Below, in pieces: positions 1-5,974 of a DNA stretch of 6,817 bases (positions within the stretch are counted from its first letter, which is position 1; every line of letters begins with the position of its first letter). The position numbers and the translations under genes are program-made. This DNA comes from Verrucomicrobiota bacterium (lineage in GTDB: Bacteria > Verrucomicrobiota > Lentisphaeria > Victivallales > Victivallaceae). The notes beneath the pieces are model-generated. The model saw only the letters and a list, made by a program, of their open reading frames with translations, made no database searches and was not told the DNA's origin. The stretch spans positions 1 to 6,817 of the forward strand of contig JAEWSS010000167.1 in NCBI GenBank assembly GCA_023459755.1. The letters run 5' to 3'.

Positions 1-350
1 ACACAATGGCAGCCGTGTCGGACGCCCAGCGGATCTGGGCGGTGGCCGAACTCGAGTGTGTCGGGCTGACCGGTTTTTTTCAACCGCTGGTGATTTCAAG
101 CGACCTGGGATTCCGTAAACCCGACCCGAGAATGTTCAAAAGTACGCTGGACACACTCGGAATCACACCGGATGAAGCGATATTCGTCGGCAACGACATG
201 TACCGCGACGTATGGGGAGCGCATCAGGCCGGTATGAAGACGGTGTTTTTCAAGTCCGGTCAGGGAGATCAGAAATCGCGCGGCGTCGAGCCGGATTACA
301 TCATCTACAATTTTGGCCAACTGCCGGACGCGGTCAAGTTTCTCTCCTGA
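1..350 (+). CDS. HAD-superfamily hydrolase, C-terminal part (5' end outside window)
   Basis: This is the C-terminal portion of a haloacid dehalogenase-like hydrolase, probably a phosphatase acting on a small phosphorylated metabolite in the cytoplasm. The frame is open to the left edge, so the ATG at position 6 is probably internal and the true start lies upstream. Numbering from that ATG, AVSDAQ carries the motif II Ser (S5), RKPDP carries the motif III Lys (K38), and VGNDMYRDVWGA is motif IV with acidic residues D64 and D68. The rest of the Rossmann-like core follows, including the AGMKTVFF strand. Motif I (DxDxT/V) is not in the window. The stop is TGA at 348-350. The gene converges on the minus-strand gene that ends at 439, with hairpins between them. 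HAD phosphatases are too diverse to name a substrate from this part. Family assignment is secure; function is not. Confidence 0.85.
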   Translation, partial: TMAAVSDAQRIWAVAELECVGLTGFFQPLVISSDLGFRKPDPRMFKSTLDTLGITPDEAIFVGNDMYRDVWGAHQAGMKTVFFKSGQGDQKSRGVEPDYIIYNFGQLPDAVKFLS

Positions 351-366
351 CCGCGCCGGTGTTTCC

Positions 367-390
367 GCCGGATTGCGTTTCGCATCCGGC
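367..390. repeat. Strong hairpin 17 nt after the HAD stop codon
   Basis: GCCGGATTGCG and CGCATCCGGC form a 10-bp stem with one bulged T and a TTT loop. It sits between two convergent genes and could end or stabilise transcripts from either side. No T-tract follows on either strand, so it is not a canonical intrinsic terminator. Confidence 0.6.
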
Positions 391-397
391 TCGGACG

Positions 398-427
398 CAA
401 CGGGGATTATGCATGTCCGCCCCGTTG
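398..427. repeat. Inverted repeat, 8-bp perfect arms, between convergent genes
   Basis: CAACGGGG at 398-405 is the exact reverse complement of CCCCGTTG at 420-427, with a 14-nt loop. A G-U pair could extend the stem by one in RNA. It is the second of three consecutive inverted repeats in this spacer. Confidence 0.55.
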
Positions 428-432
428 TTGCG

Positions 433-450
433 GTGCGGTTAAAACCGCAC
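433..450. repeat. Inverted repeat overlapping the stop codon of the ADP-ribosylglycohydrolase-like gene
   Basis: GTGCGGTT at 433-440 and AACCGCAC at 443-450 are perfect 8-bp arms separated by AA. The minus-strand stop codon (439-441) lies inside. As RNA it would fold as a 6-bp GC-rich stem with a 6-nt loop. There is no following T-run on either strand, so a terminator role is possible but not shown. Confidence 0.5.
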
Positions 451-2556
451 GTCGGCGGCGAGATCCACGGCGCGGAATCCGACCAATCCGGTGTCCACGG
501 CAATGCCTGAACCGCCGCCGTCAAGCGCGGAATCCACCGCCGTCAACATTTCCACTCCGTCAACCGAGGCGGACAACCGACCGGCAGACACGTTGAACTC
601 CACTTTGTACAGTTGGTTGAAGTTCCAGTCGAAATCGCGGCCGGCCAGGGTTTGTTCGCCGTAAAACTGACGGACAATTTCAATGCGTCCCGGCGAAAAC
701 AGCAACGCGTAAAAACGCCGCATACCCTGATAATGGAGCAGAATTCCGGCGCGGTCGGCGCTGTGAATCCGCAGTTCGCAGGAGATGCGGCCGTTGCGCC
801 ATGAGCGGTTTCCGGTTACCATAACACCGCCCGGAGTATTGCTCCCGACATAAAGAATGCGGTCGGAAACATCATTGCTGAAGCCGGTGCGCAGCATGGT
901 GGCGTTGGTGATCCAGCCCGGAATGTCGTTGACGCCGGGGCAGGACAGCACACCGGATTCGACCGGCAGAACGCAGTCCGGATAATGCATCGCCGCCACT
1001 CCGCCGAAATTGACGTGATCGATCCATATCTCGCAGGATGCCGGAGAATCGATTACAAACCCGAAGTCGGTTATCGCCAACTCATCCGTCTTTATCTTCC
1101 ATTCGATTTCAAATTTGCCGCCCGGTTTCAGGACATGTTTCTTGGAAAAAACCGTTCCGTGTTCGGCGGCGCAGCTTCCGGCGGAGGTTTTCACCGCCAG
1201 TCTGATCCGGCCCTCGCCGGAAAATTCCGGACACAGTCCAGACAATTTTACGGTCATCCCGTTGTAAAGCCACGGTGTGGCCACGGCGGTGTACGGGCTG
1301 GCGTCTTTTCTGGCGTCAAATCCCACCGGAGTAAAAACCTCAGCCTCGCCGCCCGAGGAGCGGACACGCAACCGGGAGTGGACGTTGTCAAGTTTCACCG
1401 CCCCGGACTCCGCGATATAGCCGTGCATGCTGCCCGGCATGGAAAAATGATGATAAGCACCGCCCTTGACCGGAGCGGGGTCGTCCATTTTCATGATCTT
1501 GCGACCGATCGCCGCAATGTATTCGGCGACTTTCAGGCAGTCGGTCACCGCGTCCGTCCCCGATGCGGTGGGCAGGAATATCCGGTCGGCAAACGGCGGG
1601 CGGAAATCATAATCGTCATTCAGATGTTCAAGACCGGCAATCAGCGCCGAAACCGTACCGACGTTCGCGGCGTTGCAGTCCGTATCCCATCCGGCGGAGG
1701 CCACAATGCTCATCGTCCGGAAAAAGTTTCCGGCGCCGTACGCCCACGCCATCACCATCACCGCGTGGTTCGGAATCACATGGCAGTTGCCGCCGCAGAT
1801 ATGATAGCCGTATTTTTCCTTAATCCGCTCATAAGTGCGCTGCCAGTCGCCGTCGGAGGCCGCCCAATCACGAACTTCACGATGAACAACGGCTATCTGC
1901 GAATCGGCCGGAATCACCCCCACACCGGCATCCAAAACCTTAAAAATGTCCTTTTCCACAAACGCCGCGCTGACCATGGCGGCCACAACCATGGCGGCAT
2001 AAACCGCCTCGCCGTCATGCGAGACCTCCGCGGCCATCTTCGCCAATGCCGCCGCCCGTGCGGGGTCGCCGGGAGCGACCATGCCGAACGCGTCGATAAA
2101 AATCTGGGCGCCGATCTGTTCGGCAACCTCGCGCCCGTTCAACGCGGCCGAACCGGAACGCGGCGACTTGACGCCGTTTTTAAGTCTCAGATACGCGGTG
2201 TGTTCGGTGGAGTTTCCCATGCCGCCCCACCATAGAATGGTCCGATTTTCCCAGAGATAATTAAGCCAGGTTTCACCGAAAAATTCAGCCGGAGTATCGG
2301 CGTACTTTCCGGAGTCGGCCAAAGCGCGGATAAAAACGAACGTTCCTGATATGTCGTCGTCCGGCACGATCAGCGGTACGCCGCAGTCCTCATGCACATA
2401 GCGGACGATCGCCCCCGGTGCGCCTTCAGGCGCCGCTGCGCCCCAGCGCTCCGTGATTTTCTCGCGGCTCCACCCCTCGAACGGACGCCCCAAATAAACT
2501 CCGATCACCTTGCCGGTGACCGCCGCATAAACCTGCTCTTCGTAATTGTTTATCAT
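439..2556 (-). CDS. ADP-ribosylglycohydrolase-family protein with C-terminal beta-sandwich modules
   Basis: Residues 1 to about 350 match the all-helical ADP-ribosylglycohydrolase fold (DraG/ARH family), whose characterised members use a two-metal centre to cleave ADP-ribose from proteins or small molecules. Visible family motifs are the N-terminal VIGVYLGRPFEGW, the acidic cluster PDDDISG (D66-D68), IGAQIFID and PGDP near 150-165, SHDGEAVYAAM (H180, D181) and AGWDTDCNAANVG (D291, D293). Residues about 385-520 look like a jelly-roll carbohydrate-binding module ending in EIWIDHVNFGG. Residues about 545-705 resemble a LamG/concanavalin-like sandwich. There is no signal peptide, so it is probably cytoplasmic. 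The start is the ATG at 2556, preceded by AGGG with a 6-nt spacing. It lies downstream of lacZ on the same strand, suggesting a role in sugar metabolism. Substrate is unknown; protein de-ADP-ribosylation should not be assumed. The fold call is firm, the sandwich modules less so. Confidence 0.85.
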   Translation of the reverse strand: MINNYEEQVYAAVTGKVIGVYLGRPFEGWSREKITERWGAAAPEGAPGAIVRYVHEDCGVPLIVPDDDISGTFVFIRALADSGKYADTPAEFFGETWLNYLWENRTILWWGGMGNSTEHTAYLRLKNGVKSPRSGSAALNGREVAEQIGAQIFIDAFGMVAPGDPARAAALAKMAAEVSHDGEAVYAAMVVAAMVSAAFVEKDIFKVLDAGVGVIPADSQIAVVHREVRDWAASDGDWQRTYERIKEKYGYHICGGNCHVIPNHAVMVMAWAYGAGNFFRTMSIVASAGWDTDCNAANVGTVSALIAGLEHLNDDYDFRPPFADRIFLPTASGTDAVTDCLKVAEYIAAIGRKIMKMDDPAPVKGGAYHHFSMPGSMHGYIAESGAVKLDNVHSRLRVRSSGGEAEVFTPVGFDARKDASPYTAVATPWLYNGMTVKLSGLCPEFSGEGRIRLAVKTSAGSCAAEHGTVFSKKHVLKPGGKFEIEWKIKTDELAITDFGFVIDSPASCEIWIDHVNFGGVAAMHYPDCVLPVESGVLSCPGVNDIPGWITNATMLRTGFSNDVSDRILYVGSNTPGGVMVTGNRSWRNGRISCELRIHSADRAGILLHYQGMRRFYALLFSPGRIEIVRQFYGEQTLAGRDFDWNFNQLYKVEFNVSAGRLSASVDGVEMLTAVDSALDGGGSGIAVDTGLVGFRAVDLAADVRF

Positions 2557-2562
2557 GTTCAG

Positions 2563-2566
2563 CCCT
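2563..2566 (-). promoter_or_regulatory. Ribosome binding site of the ADP-ribosylglycohydrolase-like gene
   Basis: On the minus strand AGGG lies 6 nt before the ATG at 2556. It supports that start and the 705-residue length. Confidence 0.5.
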
Positions 2567-2589
2567 GTCTTTTATATATTTGAACAAAC

Positions 2590-2614
2590 TTTCCGCATGA
2601 TAATATATCGGAAA
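2590..2614. repeat. Operator-like inverted repeat TTTCCG / CGGAAA
   Basis: TTTCCG at 2590-2595 and CGGAAA at 2609-2614 are perfect inverted arms 13 nt apart. The AT-rich centre holds the candidate -10 box of the downstream minus-strand gene, so a bound dimer would block that promoter. No regulator can be named from the sequence. Confidence 0.35.
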
Positions 2615-2629
2615 AACCGCCGAAGTCCA
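2602..2629 (-). promoter_or_regulatory. Candidate sigma-70-type promoter for the ADP-ribosylglycohydrolase-like gene
   Basis: On the minus strand TGGACT (2629-2624, four of six consensus matches) is followed after 16 nt by TATATT (2607-2602, five of six). Transcription would begin near 2595, leaving a leader of about 40 nt with an AGGG before the ATG. It suggests the gene can be expressed apart from lacZ. Confidence 0.35.
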
Positions 2630-2660
2630 CCGCCGGAAACCGCAAAATGCCGGGCAATAG

Positions 2661-2682
2661 ATAAAAAAGCATGCTAAAGCAT
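2661..2682 (-). terminator. Weak intrinsic terminator candidate after lacZ
   Basis: On the minus strand, starting at the last base of the lacZ stop codon, ATGC-TTTA-GCAT forms a 4-bp stem with a 4-nt loop. After GC it runs into six T residues (2668-2663). The T-tract is good but the stem is short, so termination would probably be partial and allow some readthrough into the downstream gene. Confidence 0.35.
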
Positions 2683-5600
2683 TATTTCACCGCCCGGATC
2701 AGCCGGGTCATCCGCTCCATTCCACCGTCATACGGGTAAATTTTGAGCAGAAAACGAAATTTCCCGCCGGGAAGCCGAAAAACGGTTCCGGTGTCCGGGC
2801 CGCAGCTGCCGGAACCGACGCCGCGCTGAAAAAAGTCCAGAGACAGATAAAGCCGGTCGGCCGGTTCCAGTTCGTGTTCATGCATCGTCCGGTAAAGCGT
2901 TAACGCCGAATGGCGCGAAAGCGTAAACTCCATGTTGTCCGGCGCGGCAACGGCAAGACCGCGGCCGGAAGCATCACCGACCATCAGAAATCGCACGTCG
3001 GTCCGGTTGCCGTTCTGCTGCGGCATGATGTATGGCACATGCATGGCGTCCACGGTGGTGTCATACAGGCCGACCGCGGCGGCGGCGGCGCGGTCGCGGT
3101 TATTTTCCAGCGGACCGCGACCGAAATAACGAACCGCGTCGAGATCGGCCGGCAGTTCCAACAGCAATCCGAGCCGCGGCGGATCGTCCAGTTCCGGCGG
3201 CACCGTGAAGTCGCACACGATGTGCAGAACACCGTAACGGTCGAGCCGGTACTCGGTGCGCCGCAGAATGGCCGGGCCGCCGGATGAGGCGCAACTTGAA
3301 CATGACTCGACCCATCGGAAGCCGCCGTCCACCGCCCGACCGCATTCAAAATCAAGACGGGTTTCGACAAACTCGAACAACCGGCGCTCCTCCCACTTGT
3401 ACAGCGCTTTCCAACGTTCGCGGTTTTTCAGGGTGGACGCCTTGATTCCGTCGTTGTCGGTGGGGCCGCGCAGAAGATCCAGTCCGGGAGCGGCGAGCAC
3501 AAGCGGCCGTCCGCCGAACTCAATAAATGGTCCGGTCGAAGCAAAATTCAGCGTCAGCGCCCCCTGACGGACGGCCATACCGCCCGCCACGGCGGCGGCA
3601 ACCGGACGCCGCGGCAGTTTTTTCTCCGCCCCGCCGCCGTGCCACGGCATGGCGAATTGTTCACAGGCGACCTCAAAGCCGGCCTCCGCCCACGCCGTCG
3701 CCCGACGCAGCCGGAAACGCATGGTCAGGAAACATTCTTCGCCGGACTTCAAGTCCGGACGGCGCAGCGGAAGTGTGAATTCGCGCCGCGGCCGGGCAAC
3801 GGTGAATGCCGACGGTTCCGGCGGAACAAATGCCGCCGGTGCCCGCGGCGGAACGTCGAGCCGCGCCAGTCGGCCGCGCTGAACCGGTCGCCCGTCCACC
3901 TCCAGCGACCACACGCACTCCAGATCGGCCAGCGTGGTGAAACTGCGCCGGTTAACCACCGCGATCCGTCCGCGGCCGAGGTCGCACGGTTCAACTTTCA
4001 GCGGTGAGGCGAGATGCTTCAGTTCAAACAGACCGGGATGCGGCGTCCGGTCGGGCCAGACCAGACCGTCGGCGACAAAGTTTGAGTCGTGCACCGGTTC
4101 TCCGAAGTCTCCGCCGTAAAGATACCCGGCGCGGCCGTTTTTCCCGACCGCTTGGATACCATGGTCGAGCCACTCCCAAATATAGCCGCCGGCAAGTGAA
4201 TCGTAACGGTCGAACAGCGCGAAATATCCGCTCAGTCCGCCGTTGCTGTTGCCCATGGCATGGGAAAACTCGCACATAATAAGCGGACGGGGATCGTCGG
4301 TTGCCATCTCCGCCCAGTTTTCCAGCGCCTCAAGTTGAGGATACATCGGACAGATCACGTCGGTCAATTCGCGGTTCACTCCCGACGCCCAGCTCTGGCA
4401 CGCTCCTTCATAATGCAGCAGACGCGACGGATCGCTGCGGCGTATCCAACCGGCCATCGCCGCGTGGTTCGGGCCGCATCCGGACTCATTGCCCAGCGAC
4501 CAGAACAATATGCACGGATGATTTCTGTCGCGCATCACCAGATCGGCGGCACGCCCGACAAACGCCGGCGCCCAGGCCGGATTCCGGGTGAGATCATGAT
4601 AAAAGGCGTGACATTCCAGATTGGCTTCGGCGGTAACATAAAAACCGTATTCGTCGGCCAGATCGAAAAATTCCGGCGCCGGCGGATAGTGGCTGGTGCG
4701 GATTGCATTGATATTGAAGCGCTTCATCATTTTCAGATCAAGTTCGGTCAACTCCGCGGACACGCTGCGGCCGTTGCGCATGTCGTGTTCATGGCGGTTG
4801 ACGCCGCAGATCCGAACCGGACGGCCGTTGACCAACAGTTTCCGCCCGGCAACCGCGACCGTGCGGAATCCCACGCGCACCGCCACCGCGTCGCACACCC
4901 GTCCGGCTCCGGTCACCAGTTCGCAGACCAGTTTATAAAGGGTCGGCGTTTCCGCACTCCACGCCGCCACCTGCGGAATGCGGACGCGGGAAACAACGGC
5001 GGGACAACGTGCCGGGTCGCCGGTGCCGGGGCGTTCCGGCGCGATGTTTCCCCGCCACACCCGCCGCCCGGCGGCGTTGAAAAGCGAAGCGGAGATCCGC
5101 CAGTTGTCCGGTTCGCCGGCCGAAAAACCGGCGACGGCTTCAATCGTCAGATCGCCGTCAATCATATTCTCCTTCAGTCCGGCGGTCGCGTGAAGGTCGT
5201 AAATATGCTCGTCCGGCATTGACCGCAGATAAACTGAACGCACGATTCCGGCGTGCCACCACTGATCCTGATCCTCGATAAAACTGCTGTCCGACCACTT
5301 CACCACCAGCACCGCCAGCACATTGACGCCCGGCGTCAGCAACCCGGTGATGTCAAACTCCGTAGCGGCGCGTGAATCCTTGGCAAACCCGGCGCAGCGG
5401 CCGTTCACCGCTACGGAGAAAAAACTTTCAACCCCGTCAAAATGCAGCACCGTGCGCCGACCGCGCCAGTTGTCCGGCAGTTCAAAGCTCCGCCGGTAAA
5501 CACCGGTGGGATTGTCATTATCCGGCACCGACGGCGGCGTATTCGGCCATGGCATACTTATATTGGTATAATGCGGACGATCATAGCCGTGCATGTCCCA

Positions 5601-5861
5601 GCAGCTCGGAACGTCGATTTCCGTCCAGCTGGAATCGTCGAAGTCCGCCGCGTCGCACTCCGGATTGACCGCGGCCGGAGAAGTGTGAAAATCAAACTTC
5701 CATTTGCCGTTCAACGACAGCCGGTATTTGCCGTTATTTTTTCCGGCGGCCAGCGCCTCCGCTTCATTGTCAAAAGAATTTAACGGTGAACGCACCGGCA
5801 GTACGCCGGAATTAAGCGCACCGGGACTTTGCCGCAGTGTCTCGGAAATATTGAACGCCAT
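2682..5861 (-). CDS. lacZ: LacZ-type beta-galactosidase (glycoside hydrolase family 2)
   Basis: A complete GH2 enzyme of 1059 residues (E. coli LacZ has 1023) that should hydrolyse terminal beta-galactosides in the cytoplasm by the retaining mechanism. Domains in order are a jelly-roll (about 45-210), an Ig-like domain (about 212-325), a TIM barrel (about 327-615), a linker sandwich and the C-terminal beta-galactosidase small-chain domain (about 765-1055). Counterparts of known E. coli residues line up closely: N100, D199, H357 (GVNRHEH), H391 (SHYP), E416 and H418 (NLECH), acid/base E459 (SLGNESG), nucleophile E531 (MCEFSHAMGN) and W562 (YIWEW). Both GH2 PROSITE-type signatures are intact. 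No signal peptide is seen. The ATG at 5861 is preferred because GGAG lies 11 nt upstream; a TTG at 5897 would add 12 residues with no support. Galactose specificity is inferred from family resemblance; related beta-glycosides remain possible. Confidence 0.95.
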   Translation of the reverse strand: MAFNISETLRQSPGALNSGVLPVRSPLNSFDNEAEALAAGKNNGKYRLSLNGKWKFDFHTSPAAVNPECDAADFDDSSWTEIDVPSCWDMHGYDRPHYTNISMPWPNTPPSVPDNDNPTGVYRRSFELPDNWRGRRTVLHFDGVESFFSVAVNGRCAGFAKDSRAATEFDITGLLTPGVNVLAVLVVKWSDSSFIEDQDQWWHAGIVRSVYLRSMPDEHIYDLHATAGLKENMIDGDLTIEAVAGFSAGEPDNWRISASLFNAAGRRVWRGNIAPERPGTGDPARCPAVVSRVRIPQVAAWSAETPTLYKLVCELVTGAGRVCDAVAVRVGFRTVAVAGRKLLVNGRPVRICGVNRHEHDMRNGRSVSAELTELDLKMMKRFNINAIRTSHYPPAPEFFDLADEYGFYVTAEANLECHAFYHDLTRNPAWAPAFVGRAADLVMRDRNHPCILFWSLGNESGCGPNHAAMAGWIRRSDPSRLLHYEGACQSWASGVNRELTDVICPMYPQLEALENWAEMATDDPRPLIMCEFSHAMGNSNGGLSGYFALFDRYDSLAGGYIWEWLDHGIQAVGKNGRAGYLYGGDFGEPVHDSNFVADGLVWPDRTPHPGLFELKHLASPLKVEPCDLGRGRIAVVNRRSFTTLADLECVWSLEVDGRPVQRGRLARLDVPPRAPAAFVPPEPSAFTVARPRREFTLPLRRPDLKSGEECFLTMRFRLRRATAWAEAGFEVACEQFAMPWHGGGAEKKLPRRPVAAAVAGGMAVRQGALTLNFASTGPFIEFGGRPLVLAAPGLDLLRGPTDNDGIKASTLKNRERWKALYKWEERRLFEFVETRLDFECGRAVDGGFRWVESCSSCASSGGPAILRRTEYRLDRYGVLHIVCDFTVPPELDDPPRLGLLLELPADLDAVRYFGRGPLENNRDRAAAAAVGLYDTTVDAMHVPYIMPQQNGNRTDVRFLMVGDASGRGLAVAAPDNMEFTLSRHSALTLYRTMHEHELEPADRLYLSLDFFQRGVGSGSCGPDTGTVFRLPGGKFRFLLKIYPYDGGMERMTRLIRAVK
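3742..3758. repeat. 17-bp perfect palindrome inside lacZ
   Basis: CCGGACTT at 3742-3749 and AAGTCCGG at 3751-3758 are exact 8-bp inverted arms around a single C. It encodes part of a PDLKSGEE segment in the linker sandwich, so it may be a coding coincidence. Confidence 0.5.
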
Positions 5862-5872
5862 CGGTATGAAAA

Positions 5873-5876
5873 CTCC
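5873..5876 (-). promoter_or_regulatory. Ribosome binding site of lacZ (decides the start)
   Basis: GGAG on the minus strand lies 11 nt before the ATG at 5861, a slightly long but usable spacing. The alternative in-frame TTG at 5897 has no purine-rich site at a suitable distance, so the shorter 1059-residue product is favoured. Confidence 0.5.
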
Positions 5877-5890
5877 ATCTGAAATGTACC

Positions 5891-5905
5891 ATAACAATTT
5901 GTAAT
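5891..5905. repeat. Imperfect palindrome overlapping the regulator's -35 box
   Basis: The 15-bp sequence ATAACAATTTGTAAT pairs at six of seven positions around its central T at 5898. It covers the candidate -35 element of the araC-type promoter and lies in the predicted lacZ leader. It is a plausible protein-binding site, but AT-rich DNA gives such symmetry by chance fairly often. Confidence 0.3.
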
Positions 5906-5927
5906 AACGCCTTTGAACATTTATAAT
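5899..5927 (+). promoter_or_regulatory. Candidate sigma-70-type promoter of the AraC-family regulator
   Basis: TTGTAA (5899-5904, four of six consensus matches) is separated by exactly 17 nt from a perfect TATAAT (5922-5927). Transcription would start near 5934, about 40 nt before the ATG at 5975. This is the best promoter match in the window. It overlaps the candidate lacZ promoter on the other strand. Confidence 0.55.
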
Positions 5928-5947
5928 ATAAACGGTCTGACTGAAAA
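5920..5947 (-). promoter_or_regulatory. Candidate lacZ promoter, overlapping the divergent one
   Basis: On the minus strand TTTTCA (5947-5942, four of six) precedes TATAAA (5925-5920, five of six) by 16 nt, giving a leader of about 50 nt before the lacZ ATG. The weak -35 box would fit a promoter that needs an activator. The match is modest and other AT-rich choices exist nearby. Confidence 0.3.
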
Positions 5948-5974
5948 TAAAATTGTTTTACTGGTATTTAAAAT

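Noticed and set aside
351..450. Attachment site or mobile-element end
   Set aside because: There is no integrase, transposase, tRNA or flanking direct repeat in the window; the inverted repeats fit transcript-end structures better.
985..2235. A 416-residue open frame on the plus strand, antisense to the ARH-like gene
   Set aside because: The translation is rich in Arg, His and Gly without recognisable motifs and lies fully opposite a gene with clear family motifs. Long antisense frames are expected where third positions are GC-rich.
3075..3100. GCC/GGC-rich run in lacZ as a possible unstable triplet repeat
   Set aside because: It encodes a short Ala run in the segment DRAAAAAVG, a place where the family often has small residues; the run is short and in frame.
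4260..5222. A 320-residue open frame on the plus strand, antisense to lacZ
   Set aside because: It lies opposite the conserved GH2 barrel, has Arg- and His-rich composition and shows no domain pattern.
5862..5897. A 12-residue N-terminal extension of LacZ from a TTG codon
   Set aside because: It has no ribosome binding site, while the ATG at 5861 has GGAG upstream and gives residue numbering close to E. coli LacZ.
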